Positions 9,594 to 17,257 of a stretch of 64,000 bases of DNA are shown in pieces (the stretch's first letter is position 1; each line of letters begins with the position of its first letter). Under the pieces are notes generated by a model. That model made no database searches. It was not told the origin of the DNA and saw only the letters and a program-made list of their open reading frames with translations. The position numbers were made by a program, and so were the translations under genes. Source of the stretch: Micromonospora matsumotoense (lineage in GTDB: Bacteria > Actinomycetota > Actinomycetes > Mycobacteriales > Micromonosporaceae); assembly GCF_900091525.1 (NCBI RefSeq), contig NZ_FMCU01000005.1, forward strand, positions 248,001-312,000. Direction: 5' to 3'.

Positions 9594-10241
9594 CTACTGC
9601 ACCGCCAGCACGTCGACGATGAACCGCAGCGGGCCGGACGGCGCTCCCGGACGCTGCGGCTTGTCGCCGTACGCCAGGTCGGCGGGGATGTCGAGCTGGA
9701 CCCGGCTGCCCACGGTCTGGCCCTGCATGCCCTGGTCCCAGCCCGGGATGACGTTGCCCTGGCCGAGGCCGAAGGAGAACGGCTCGGACCGCTTCCAGGA
9801 GGCGTCGAACTCCTCACCGGTCTTGTACGACACGCCCACGTAGTTCACGGTGATCTGCTGGCCGGCCTGGGCGGCCGGGCCGGTGCCCCGGATCAGCGGG
9901 GTGGCCTTCAGCCCGCTCAGCTCGCCCTCGCCCTTGGTGGCCTGCGGCTTGGTGCAGAGCGCCTGGTCGGCCCCCTCGGGCAGCTTGGGGAAGTCACCCG
10001 CGCAGCCGACCGGAGCAGCAGCCGGCTTCGGGTCCTCCTTCTCACCGTTGCGCACCACCACGAACACCCCGACGATCACCGCGATGACGGCCACGCCGGC
10101 CACCGCGCCCAGCCACGCCTGCCGGCGCTTGCGCGCCTCGGCGGCCTTCTGCGCCGCCAACTGGGCGGCGAGCCGCCGCTGTGCCTTCGTCTCCGAGCCC
10201 TGGCCCTGGCCCGCCGAACGGTTCTCCGTACGCTCGCTCAC
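9594..10241 (-). CDS. membrane-anchored FKBP-type peptidyl-prolyl isomerase
   Basis: A 215-aa protein. Residues 1-40 are a charged Gln/Ala/Arg-rich cytoplasmic segment, about 42-63 a single membrane helix (AVAGVAVIAVIVGVFVVV), then a linker, and from about 115 to the end an FKBP domain with the family signatures VIPGWDQGM and DIPADLAYG. The isomerase domain should therefore lie outside the membrane and assist folding of secreted or envelope proteins. The start is GTG at 10241 (VSERTENR), with GGGAG nine bases upstream; the open frame continues upstream only as basic, unlikely sequence. It has no obvious operon partner. Confidence 0.9.
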   Translation of the reverse strand: MSERTENRSAGQGQGSETKAQRRLAAQLAAQKAAEARKRRQAWLGAVAGVAVIAVIVGVFVVVRNGEKEDPKPAAAPVGCAGDFPKLPEGADQALCTKPQATKGEGELSGLKATPLIRGTGPAAQAGQQITVNYVGVSYKTGEEFDASWKRSEPFSFGLGQGNVIPGWDQGMQGQTVGSRVQLDIPADLAYGDKPQRPGAPSGPLRFIVDVLAVQ

Positions 10242-10431
10242 GTCCTCGACTCCCTGCTGATGTGGGTGGCCGGCCCGGCGACCCGGTTCCGTGGCCAGCG
10301 CACACGGTACCCGGATCGATGCCGTGAGTGGGCCGTCGCCCGCCCGTCGTGCCCTCGAATGGGCCGGGGCCTCCCGTTCCCTCCCTGCTTTCCGGGTGGC
10401 GGGCGTCGTCCGGCGGCGGGTTCTCGACCAG

Positions 10432-10584
10432 GGCCCCGCCGAGTTCGTCACCGCGGGCGCGGACGCGCACATCGACCGGCTGGCCAGGAAATACCTCGGG
10501 CAGGACAGCTACCCGTTCCGGCGACCGGGCGAGGAGCGGGTGATCGTCCGGATCATCCGCACCCGGAAGCTCGGCATGGGCTGA
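10432..10584 (+). pseudogene. C-terminal remnant of a PPOX-class F420-dependent enzyme
   Basis: About 50 codons read GPAEFVTAGADAHIDRLA, then KYLGQDSYPFRRPGEERVIV, ending at a TGA. This is the characteristic C-terminus of the small split-barrel F420/FMN-dependent oxidoreductases (about 130-140 aa). The N-terminal two thirds, including the cofactor-binding strands, are absent upstream, where the frame has low-complexity sequence and no ribosome binding site. I call it a decayed gene. It occupies most of the otherwise empty 10242-10649 gap between the FKBP and Ku genes, and nothing else convincing is seen there. Confidence 0.6.
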
Positions 10585-10649
10585 CCGACGGGGTGGACCC
10601 CGGCGGGACGGCTCCCCGCCGTGCCGGGGCAACGGCGCAACCGGCCCGG

Positions 10650-11690
10650 TCAGGCGCTCTTGCGCGGGGCCGTCTTCTTCTCGGCGGTCTTCTTGGCCGG
10701 GGCCTTGGTGGCCTTCTTCTCCGTGGTCTTCTTTGCGGCGGTCTTCTTCGCCGGTTCCGTCTTCTTCGCCGGGGTCCTGCCGGCGGCGGCCTTGCGGGCG
10801 GGGGTCTTCTTGGCCGGTGCGGACTTCGACCCCGGGGCCTTCGCCGCCTGCTTGGCCGACCGGGCCGACGAGATCGGCGTCGGCTCACCGGCCCCGCCCG
10901 CCGGTGCTTCGCCCCGGGCGACCCGGGCCCGCTCGACGGACGCCTTCAACGCCGCCATCAGGTCCACCGCGGCGGCCGGCGCGGCCTCCTCCTCCGCCGG
11001 CTGGACCACCTCACGGCCCTCCACCTTGGCGTCGATGACCTCCTGCAACGCCGCCCGGTAGTCGTCGGTGAAGGCGTCCGGCTGGAACTCCCCGGCCATC
11101 GAGTCGATCAGCGAGGCGGCCATCGCCAGCTCCGGCGGGCGGACCTTGAGGTCCTCGTCCAGGAAACCGAAGTCGGGGGTACGCACCTCGTCGGGCCAGA
11201 GCATCGTGTTGAGCAGCAGCACCCCGTCGCGGACCCGCAGGGTGGCCAACTGCTCCCGTTGGCGCAGCGCCACCTTGACGATCGCCACCCGCTCCGAGTC
11301 GGCCAGCGCGTCCCGCAGCAGCACGTACGGCTTGGTGGCGGTGCCCTCGGGCTCCAGGAAGTACGCCTTGTTGTAGAGGATCGGGTCGACCTGCTCGGCG
11401 GGGACGAACTCCAGCACGTCGATCGCCCGGGAACTGGTCAGCGGCAGGTCGGCGAAGTCGGCGTCGGTCAGGATCACCAGCTCGCCGCCGCCGAGGTCGT
11501 ACCCCTTGGCGATGTCGTCGTAGCTGACCTCCTCGCCGCAGACCGAGCAGGTGCGCTTGTAGCGGATCCGGCCGCCGTCGTCCCGGTGCACCTGGTGGAA
11601 CCGGATGTCCTTCTCCTCGGTGGCCGAGTAGAGCTTCACTCCGATCGAGACCAGCCCGAACGACACCGCTCCCTTCCAGATCGCCCGCAT
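10650..11690 (-). CDS. ku: Ku protein, non-homologous end joining
   Basis: A 346-aa bacterial Ku, a homodimeric ring that binds DNA ends and recruits LigD. The start MRAIWKGAVSFGLV is the family's usual beginning; AGGGG lies just upstream. Residues 1 to about 250 form the Ku core, including a CSVCGEEV segment. From about 270 the protein becomes a long Ala/Pro/Lys tail with repeated KKT and AKK units, as seen in actinomycete Ku proteins with extended DNA-binding tails. It is divergent from the ligase and polymerase genes across an 85-base shared promoter region, so the three probably form one repair module. Confidence 0.96.
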   Translation of the reverse strand: MRAIWKGAVSFGLVSIGVKLYSATEEKDIRFHQVHRDDGGRIRYKRTCSVCGEEVSYDDIAKGYDLGGGELVILTDADFADLPLTSSRAIDVLEFVPAEQVDPILYNKAYFLEPEGTATKPYVLLRDALADSERVAIVKVALRQREQLATLRVRDGVLLLNTMLWPDEVRTPDFGFLDEDLKVRPPELAMAASLIDSMAGEFQPDAFTDDYRAALQEVIDAKVEGREVVQPAEEEAAPAAAVDLMAALKASVERARVARGEAPAGGAGEPTPISSARSAKQAAKAPGSKSAPAKKTPARKAAAGRTPAKKTEPAKKTAAKKTTEKKATKAPAKKTAEKKTAPRKSA

Positions 11691-11718
11691 CCCCTGCTCC
11701 TCTCCCCGATCTGACCAG

Positions 11719-11732
11719 GATCGCAAACGATC
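11719..11732. promoter_or_regulatory. dyad in the Ku/ligase shared promoter region
   Basis: GATCGCAAACGATC consists of 5-bp inverted arms around CAAA and sits between the divergent Ku and ligase starts. It could be an operator for both. On the plus strand TACAGT at 11763-11768 lies seven bases before the ligase GTG, so the ligase mRNA may be leaderless. The regulator is unknown. Confidence 0.35.
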
Positions 11733-11775
11733 GAAGCCCCCGCACGCGCTTCCGTGCGCAACTACAGTCGGACAG

Positions 11776-12714
11776 GTGCCCGGCGCGCCGTTGAAGCCGA
11801 TGCTCGCGATGACCGGGCCGCTCCCGGTGGGTGCCGGCTGGGCCTACGAGTTCAAGTGGGACGGGGTACGCGCGCTCGCCGACCTGGTCGGCGGCCACCC
11901 GCACCTGTACGCCCGCTCCGGCGTGACGATCACCGCCGCGTACCCCGAGCTGGTGACCCTGGCCGAGCAGGTCGACGACGCGCTGCTCGACGGTGAGGTG
12001 GTCCTCTTCGACCCGGCCGGGCAGCCTTCCTTCACCGCCCTGGCGGAGCGGATGCACGTGCGGGACCGGGCGAAGGCAGCCCGGCTGGCGGCGACGATCC
12101 CGGTCACCTACATGATCTTCGACCTGCTGCGGTTGCGGGGCGAGGACCTCACCGGGTGGCCGTACCACGAACGGCGGGCGGCGCTCGACGGCCTGGGGCT
12201 GGGGGCGGCGCGGTGGGCGGTGCCACCCTCCTTCCCCGACGGTGCGGCGACCTACCAGGCAGCCGGGGAGCACGGTCTGGAAGGGGTGCTGGCCAAGCGG
12301 GCCGACTCGGTCTACCGGCCCGGGGTGCGCTCGCCGGACTGGGTCAAGGTCAAACTGGAGGTGACCGGCGACTTCGTGGTCGGCGGTTGGCGGCCCGGGG
12401 CACGGAAGATCGGCGGGCTGCTGGTCGGGGTGCCCGGCCCGGACGGGCGACTCACCTACCGGGGGCGGGTCGGCGGCGGGATCGGCGCGGCCCTGGAACG
12501 GGACCTGCTGGGCGCACTCGAACCGCTGCGCGTCGACGGGTCGCCGTTCGCCGGGGACGTGCCGCGCGAGGATGCCCGGGGGGCGATCTGGGTAACCCCC
12601 CTCATCGTGGTGGAGGTCAAGTACGGCCAGCGCACCCCGGACGGGCGGCTGCGGTTCCCCCGGGTGCTGCGGCTGCGCCCCGACAAGCCGCCCGGGGAGG
12701 TCGAGGATGCCTGA
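11776..12714 (+). CDS. ATP-dependent DNA ligase, LigD ligase-domain type
   Basis: A 312-aa ATP-dependent ligase corresponding to the stand-alone ligase domain of LigD. The nucleotidyl lysine is Lys27 in EFKWDGVRAL. Motif V (DWVKVKLE, near residue 192) and a C-terminal OB-fold region (GDFVVGGWRPGARKIGG onward) follow. No phosphoesterase or polymerase domain is attached. The start is GTG at 11776, with almost no leader. It overlaps the following polymerase-domain gene by 8 bases (ATG at 12707, TGA at 12712), so the two LigD activities are made together from separate polypeptides. Role: sealing of double-strand breaks with Ku. Confidence 0.93.
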   Translation: MPGAPLKPMLAMTGPLPVGAGWAYEFKWDGVRALADLVGGHPHLYARSGVTITAAYPELVTLAEQVDDALLDGEVVLFDPAGQPSFTALAERMHVRDRAKAARLAATIPVTYMIFDLLRLRGEDLTGWPYHERRAALDGLGLGAARWAVPPSFPDGAATYQAAGEHGLEGVLAKRADSVYRPGVRSPDWVKVKLEVTGDFVVGGWRPGARKIGGLLVGVPGPDGRLTYRGRVGGGIGAALERDLLGALEPLRVDGSPFAGDVPREDARGAIWVTPLIVVEVKYGQRTPDGRLRFPRVLRLRPDKPPGEVEDA

Positions 12715-13627
12715 GCGGGTGTGGGTCGAGGTGGACGGCCGGGCGCTGGACCTGTCCAACCTGGACAAGGTGCTCTATCCGGAGGCCGGCTTCACCAAGG
12801 GCGAGGTGATCGACTACTACACCCGGATCGCGCCGGTGCTGCTGCCGCACCTGGCCGACCGGGCATTGACCCGGATCCGCTTCCCCAACGGCGTCACCGG
12901 CGGCTCGTTCTTCGAGAAGAACGCCCCCGCCGCCACCCCCGACTGGGTACGCACCGAGACGCTGCCCGTGCCCGGGTCGAGCAAGGGCCGGGAGACCATC
13001 GACTACGTGGTCGCCGACGACCTGCCCACCCTGGTCTGGCTGGCCAACCTGGCCGCCCTCGAACTGCACACCCCGCAGTGGCGGATCGGCACCCACCCGG
13101 ACCTGATGGTGGTCGACCTCGATCCCGGCCCGCCGGCCACCCTGCGGCAGTGCTGCCAGGTGGCGATCCTGCTGCGCGACCGGCTCGCCCTCGACGGGGT
13201 GTCCGCGTATCCGAAGACCTCCGGCAAGAAGGGCATGCAGCTCTGCTGCCCGATCAGCGCCACCCAGGACGCCGAGGTCGTCTCCGACTACGCGAAGCGG
13301 ATCGCGCAGGAACTGGAGCAGGCACACCCGACGCTGGTCGTCTCCCGGATGGCGAAGAACCTGCGCCCGGGGAAGGTCTTCATCGACTGGAGTCAGAACA
13401 ACGCGGCGAAGACGACTGTCGCGCCGTACTCGCTGCGGGCGCAGTCGAGCCCGGCGGTGTCCACGCCGTTGACCTGGGACGAGGTCGAGGCGGGGGCGGC
13501 GGGGAAGCGACCTTCGGCGAAGCCGTACGCGGCGGGGGAGGTGCTGCGACGGGTGGAGAAGTGGGGGGACCTGCTCGCCCCACTGCTCGACGGCGGCCCC
13601 GAGCTACCGGGGGTGCGGGCGAAGTGA
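12707..13627 (+). CDS. LigD-type polymerase/primase domain protein
   Basis: A 306-aa archaeo-eukaryotic primase-type polymerase matching the LigD polymerase domain. The start MPERVWVEVDGR is followed by LSNLDKVLYPEAGFTK, a family hallmark. The metal-binding aspartates are in MVVDLDPGP (near residue 137), and a third acidic position is in FIDWSQNN. It adds nucleotides and fills gaps during end joining. It is translated from within the end of the ligase gene. Compared with one-chain LigD, the nuclease (phosphoesterase) domain is missing from this locus. Confidence 0.94.
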   Translation: MPERVWVEVDGRALDLSNLDKVLYPEAGFTKGEVIDYYTRIAPVLLPHLADRALTRIRFPNGVTGGSFFEKNAPAATPDWVRTETLPVPGSSKGRETIDYVVADDLPTLVWLANLAALELHTPQWRIGTHPDLMVVDLDPGPPATLRQCCQVAILLRDRLALDGVSAYPKTSGKKGMQLCCPISATQDAEVVSDYAKRIAQELEQAHPTLVVSRMAKNLRPGKVFIDWSQNNAAKTTVAPYSLRAQSSPAVSTPLTWDEVEAGAAGKRPSAKPYAAGEVLRRVEKWGDLLAPLLDGGPELPGVRAK

Positions 13628-13739
13628 GCCGGGTCAGCGCTTGACGGCTGGTGGTTGCAGACACCGAGATCGCCCGGTTCCTCGCAACCGGCATCCTCCC
13701 GGACCTCTCCGACCCGAGCGATGCGAGCTGAGGCGGCCT

Positions 13740-13934
13740 GTGGCGAACTACCCGGTCCCGTACAACGACGATGACCAGCGGCTGGACGACGACCTCATCT
13801 GTGACGTGCGGACCGCGCTGATGAAGCGCGGGTTTCCGGAGCTGACGAAGGTCGACTACGGGATGCTGGAGGTCATGCTCGCGCGGTTCGTGTACGCCGA
13901 GCGGCGAGAGATCACAGTGATCGTCAAGGGTTAG
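13740..13934 (+). CDS. small hypothetical protein, 64 aa
   Basis: GTG start (VANYPVPYNDDDQRL) with GAGG about nine bases upstream. The protein is acidic at the N-terminus and helical later (DVRTALMKRGFPELTK, GMLEVMLARFVYAERRE). There is no signal peptide or known motif. Immediately upstream a 26-codon frame (13651-13731) has protein-like composition (TEIARFLATGILPDLSDPSD) and ends nine bases before this start. The two could be a two-gene unit or the two parts of a broken longer gene. It follows the NHEJ polymerase gene by about 110 bases and may be cotranscribed with it. Confidence 0.5.
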   Translation: MANYPVPYNDDDQRLDDDLICDVRTALMKRGFPELTKVDYGMLEVMLARFVYAERREITVIVKG

Positions 13935-14200
13935 CGTGGCCCATATGCGCGGACGAAGTACCTGATCCCTGTGCATGCGGGAGCGATTCGGCTCGTCGGT
14001 CGGGTGAGCCCGGCGGCGATGACGAGCCCGGCTGACCGAGCCGCCATTGACGGATCGTCCCGGCCGTACCGCAGCGCCGGCAGCACGTCGACGGCGAGCG
14101 TCTTGGGCAGCACCGGCAGCGGGCCCGAGCTGGCTCGCCGGCCTCGTCGTTTCGGCCCGTCTTCCCTGGTCGAAGCGGTGGCCGGGCGGGGCCGACCGGG

Positions 14201-14482
14201 TCACCTGTCGATGACGGCGCCGTTCGCGTCGATGCCGTGGTCCCGCCAGTAGACGTCCCACTCGTCGTCGACGTGCTGCGGCACCTTGCCCTCCGGATAG
14301 CGGACGTAGGGGGAGGTCGGTTCCTGCCCGTCCGGGAAGCAGGCGCTGCCGCCCTGCCCGCCCACCGCGATCGCCGGGTACTGGCCATCGCCACAGATGT
14401 TCTCCCGATAGCCGCAGCCGCTGGTCACCATCAGCCCGCTCAGTCCGACCCCGGCAAGAGCCATCATGATCCGCATTCGCAT
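14201..14482 (-). CDS. SCO0607-type lipoprotein
   Basis: A 93-aa secreted lipoprotein. The N-terminus is a short basic segment and hydrophobic core (MALAGVGLSGLMV) ending in a lipobox before the Cys of TSGCGY. The mature part carries the family pattern ENICGDGQYPAIAVGG, ACFPDGQEP, RYPEGKVPQHVDDEWD and WRDHGID, which I know from SCO0607-like actinobacterial lipoproteins of unknown function. ATG at 14482 is chosen for its AGG spacing; in-frame ATG at 14491 and GTG further up are alternatives. It converges on the small gene at 13740. Confidence 0.72.
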   Translation of the reverse strand: MRMRIMMALAGVGLSGLMVTSGCGYRENICGDGQYPAIAVGGQGGSACFPDGQEPTSPYVRYPEGKVPQHVDDEWDVYWRDHGIDANGAVIDR

Positions 14483-14552
14483 GTGGTCCATCCTGGTCGC
14501 GGTGACGACCACTGTCATACGTACGCGTACTCAACCCGGTGGGCCGGAGATC

Positions 14553-14607
14553 CCCCGCGTGCGAGGGGTGTCCCGGTCGGTCCGGTCCTGCTCCCTCGCA
14601 CGCGGGG
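14553..14607. terminator. hairpin with 15-bp perfect arms
   Basis: Arms at 14553-14567 and 14593-14607 are exact reverse complements (CCCCGCGTGCGAGGG and its complement) around a 25-base loop. It lies downstream of the minus-strand secreted-protein gene (ends 14660) and upstream of the lipoprotein gene, so a terminator between the two is the simplest reading. The arm sequence closely resembles the stem of type I-E CRISPR repeats, discussed as a finding. Confidence 0.5.
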
Positions 14608-14659
14608 ACGATTCCTCGGATTCGCCGGTGCCGCGCCCTGATCCGGTCGCCCGGTGGTC

Positions 14660-14923
14660 CTAGCCGGGCTGCCAGGCCCGGAAGTACCAGCCGTTGTACT
14701 GGCTGTCGGGCAGGGTGCGGTACACGCAGCCGCCCATGACCTCACCACCCGCGCTGACGACATCCTGGCGGAAGAGTTCGCACTCGTCGTAGGTGGCGAA
14801 AGCGCCGTTCCAATCGAATGGCACGGCGGCGGCCGGGGCCGGCTGGACCGTGAAACTGACGGCTGCGGCTGCGGTGGCGACCACCGCGAGGCGGGTGAGC
14901 CTGCGGCGGAACGGCTGTGGCAT
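14660..14923 (-). CDS. small secreted protein, 87 aa
   Basis: The start is ATG at 14923, with GGAAGGA about eight bases upstream. The first 32 residues form a classical signal peptide ([20 protein letters not shown], cleavage likely after PAPAAA). The mature peptide of about 55 residues has two cysteines (DECELF and GGCVYR) that could form a disulfide, and many aromatics. No family is recognised. Similar small secreted proteins occur twice more in this window (16861 and 56083). Confidence 0.7.
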   Translation of the reverse strand: MPQPFRRRLTRLAVVATAAAAVSFTVQPAPAAAVPFDWNGAFATYDECELFRQDVVSAGGEVMGGCVYRTLPDSQYNGWYFRAWQPG

Positions 14924-15165
14924 GGCGAGTCCTTCCGGAGTGGTGAGGAGCCTGCCCGACGATCGTAGATTGACGTCCAGCGATCGGTGATCCGCCATTC
15001 GGGCAGCCCGGAACGGTCGGTGTCGGGGAATCTCCCCGTTGCTGTCCGCCGGTCGCGGAACCGTTCACCAACCCGGCAACCCGGCTCTGGTGGCGGCCGT
15101 CGCTGGGCCTTTCGGTGGCGGGTGGGCCCGGTAGGGTGAGGCGATCCGTCCGGACAGGAGGCCCG

Positions 15166-15921
15166 ATGGCTGCCCCGCTTGCCGTCACCCCGTCGACCGA
15201 TGTGCCTGAGCAGGTGGATCGGCCGCTGCTGACCTACCACGACGACGCGACCGGCGAGCGGACCGTGCTGACCGCCGGCCAGCTCGGTGGTTGGGCGGCG
15301 CGCACCGCCGGCCTGCTGCGCGACGGGTGCGGGCTGGGGCCGGGCAGTCGGGTCGCGGTGCTGCTGCCGCCGCACTGGCGTACCGCTGCGGTGTTGCTCG
15401 GGGCCTGGTCGGTGGGGATGGCGGTGTCGTTCCGGCCGCGCGCCACCGCCGGGTTACCGGTGCTCGAACCGGGCGGCGACCGGCCGTACGACGCGGTGTT
15501 CGTCACCCCGCAACGCCTCGACGACTGGCTGGAGGACGTGCCCGACGGGGTGCACCGCTACCTCGTCGGCACCGGCCCTGGGGCGCTGGCCGACGTGCCG
15601 ATGGGCTGGCTCGACTGGTCCGTCGAGGTGCTCCGGCACACCGACACCCCGCCCGACTACGCCGCCGTCCACCCGGCCGCCCCGGCCACTCCGGACGGCA
15701 CGAGTTACGCCGTCTGGGGGCGGCTCGCCCGAGAACTCGCCGGGCAACTCGACCTGCGCGCCGGTGACCGGCTGCTGGTCGACGCGGCCGAGCACGAGCA
15801 ACCGGTGAAGTGGCTGCTCGCGCCGCTGTCGGTGGGTGCGTCGGTGGTGGTCTGCGGCCACCTGGACCGGTCCCGTCTCGACGCCCGCCTCGACGCCGAG
15901 GGGATCACCCGGGTTCTCTGA
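15166..15921 (+). CDS. TIGR03089 family protein (truncated AMP-binding-like)
   Basis: A 251-aa protein. The start is ATG at 15166, preceded by a perfect AGGAGG. The sequence resembles the N-terminal subdomain of acyl-adenylating enzymes (LGPGSRVAVLLPPHW, LGAWSVGMAVSF) but ends before the phosphate-binding loop and the C-terminal lid. This matches the actinobacterial family TIGR03089, whose function is unknown. It is therefore unlikely to activate an acid by itself. It is followed by a small membrane protein gene. Confidence 0.8.
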   Translation: MAAPLAVTPSTDVPEQVDRPLLTYHDDATGERTVLTAGQLGGWAARTAGLLRDGCGLGPGSRVAVLLPPHWRTAAVLLGAWSVGMAVSFRPRATAGLPVLEPGGDRPYDAVFVTPQRLDDWLEDVPDGVHRYLVGTGPGALADVPMGWLDWSVEVLRHTDTPPDYAAVHPAAPATPDGTSYAVWGRLARELAGQLDLRAGDRLLVDAAEHEQPVKWLLAPLSVGASVVVCGHLDRSRLDARLDAEGITRVL

Positions 15922-16031
15922 CCGTGGGGCGTGCCGGCCGACGCCCTAGGGGGTCCCCTGAGGACGGTCGGTGGTGACGACGCGGGTTTTCACCGATGGC
16001 CGGCGCGGTACGACGGTGGCAGCGTCTCCCC

Positions 16032-16772
16032 ATGGCTTCCCGACCCGTACGCCGGTGGCGTCAGCTCGTCGTCTGGCTGCACGTCGTCACCTCGGTGGGG
16101 TGGATGACCCTGGCCCTGGTGCTGTTGGTGCTGCTGGTCACCACCCTGACCACCCGGAGCCCGACGGTGGCGGTGAGCGCCACCTCGATGGCCCACCTGC
16201 TCGACGGCCGACTGCTCGCCCCGCTCGCCAACGCCTCGGCGTTCACCGGTTTCATGCTCGCCGCCGCGACCCCGTGGGGGTTCTTCCGGCACCGGTGGGT
16301 GCTGGTGAAGTTCGTGATCACCCTGGTCCAGCTCTACCTGGGCATCTTCGTGCTGAGCGGGGCGCTGGCCGACAGCGCGTCGGCGGCGGCCACCGGAGCC
16401 ACCGGGCCGACCCTGCCGATGGCCGTGGGCTCGGGCCTGATGGCCGGCGCGATCGCCTTCCAGGCGTGGGTGTCGATCGCCAAGCCCTGGTCGACGACCC
16501 GGTGGATGCCGGCGGACCGCCGGCAGGTCTCCGCCGGGACGGCACCCCGTTGGGTGTTCGTGGCCACCGTCGTCGGCGTCGTGGTGGATCTCACCGTCGC
16601 CACGGTCCTCGGCCATCCGGCCCCGCTGGTCTCGCTGGCGATCCTGGCAACCTGGCTGGTGCTGCGCCGCCGCCCGACACCACCCCCGCCGGCGCCCCGG
16701 ACTGATGACTCGACGACGCGGACCGATGAGTTCACCAGGAAGTTGGCGTCACCGACGCGTCGGCACCCTTGA
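16032..16772 (+). CDS. multi-pass membrane protein
   Basis: A 246-aa protein with about four hydrophobic segments (LVVWLHVVTSVGWMTLALVL; ITLVQLYLGIFVL; VFVATVVGVVVDLTV; VSLAILATWLVL) and a basic, Pro/Thr-rich cytoplasmic tail of about 35 residues. Conserved-looking His in LHVVTSVGW and Trp residues resemble small actinobacterial integral membrane proteins of unknown function. ATG at 16032 is chosen; ATG at 15996 in frame would add 12 basic residues. A long palindrome follows the stop. Confidence 0.65.
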   Translation: MASRPVRRWRQLVVWLHVVTSVGWMTLALVLLVLLVTTLTTRSPTVAVSATSMAHLLDGRLLAPLANASAFTGFMLAAATPWGFFRHRWVLVKFVITLVQLYLGIFVLSGALADSASAAATGATGPTLPMAVGSGLMAGAIAFQAWVSIAKPWSTTRWMPADRRQVSAGTAPRWVFVATVVGVVVDLTVATVLGHPAPLVSLAILATWLVLRRRPTPPPPAPRTDDSTTRTDEFTRKLASPTRRHP

Positions 16773-16785
16773 TCGACTCAATGGA

Positions 16786-16830
16786 GGCGATATGGCGGTG
16801 TCCGACGTCGTGCGACACCGCCATATCGCC
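16786..16830. repeat. palindrome, 17-bp arms, shared-core family, convergent junction
   Basis: Perfect arms 16786-16802 (GGCGATATGGCGGTGTC) and 16814-16830 flank an 11-base loop. It lies between the stop of the membrane protein gene (16772) and the end of the convergent secreted-protein gene (16861), so it can serve as a bidirectional terminator. The core GCGGTGTC with a GGCGA edge recurs in the palindromes at 35138 and 61742. Confidence 0.75.
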
Positions 16831-16860
16831 CCCGAGGTGGCGATCAAGGGGTGGGCGGCC

Positions 16861-17157
16861 TCAGCAGGTGGTGTTGCTCGCCGGCACCCAGCCGTCCATC
16901 GACGGGTCCTCGGCGCCGTGGCCGTAGATCCAGGTGTCGTTGTCCTCGGACCAGCCCTGGCCGTGCCAGCGGAACCCACGCCCGGCGGTCAGGGTACGGA
17001 GCACGTGGGAGTGCGGTGCCGCGCGCAGCCAGGTGTTCTGGGTGAGGTTGCACAGGTAGCCGGGCGCGTCGCTCGCCGAGGCCGGCGAGGCGGCCACGGC
17101 CGTGCCCGGGACGACGACGATCGCGATCGCCAGTGCGTGCAGAAGTCGGCGTTTCAC
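16861..17157 (-). CDS. secreted SH3-like small protein, 98 aa
   Basis: GTG start with GAAGGGAA seven bases upstream. Residues 1-28 are a signal peptide (LLHALAIAIVVVPGTAVAAS). The mature domain contains LCNLTQNTWLRAAPHSHVLR and HGQGWSEDNDTWIYGHG, resembling a bacterial SH3-type repeat (residues commonly placed as xxVRxGPs then WxxV). It has two cysteines. Cell-wall association is possible but not shown. It is transcribed in the same direction as the XPB helicase gene, but the gap and its own ribosome binding site suggest independent expression. Confidence 0.7.
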   Translation of the reverse strand: MKRRLLHALAIAIVVVPGTAVAASPASASDAPGYLCNLTQNTWLRAAPHSHVLRTLTAGRGFRWHGQGWSEDNDTWIYGHGAEDPSMDGWVPASNTTC

Positions 17158-17257
17158 ACGGATTCCCTTCGACAGGTCGATGTCCAGCGTCGACTGTGGA
17201 CAGTACCCGCCGGGGGAGACAGAACCTGTCGAAGGAGGCGCGGATCGAGGGCGGGGG

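Noticed and set aside
13931..14200. Minus-strand 60-codon frame in the gap before the lipoprotein
   Set aside because: No ribosome binding site and no recognisable motif; I could not support it as a gene or as a fragment of a named family.
14553..14607. CRISPR array
   Set aside because: Only one inverted pair of repeat-like stems in opposite orientation; no spacers, no regular period and no cas genes.
15166..15921. A second adenylation enzyme belonging to the NRPS locus
   Set aside because: It lacks the phosphate-binding loop and the C-terminal lid, fits the TIGR03089 family and lies 7 kb from the cluster among unrelated genes.
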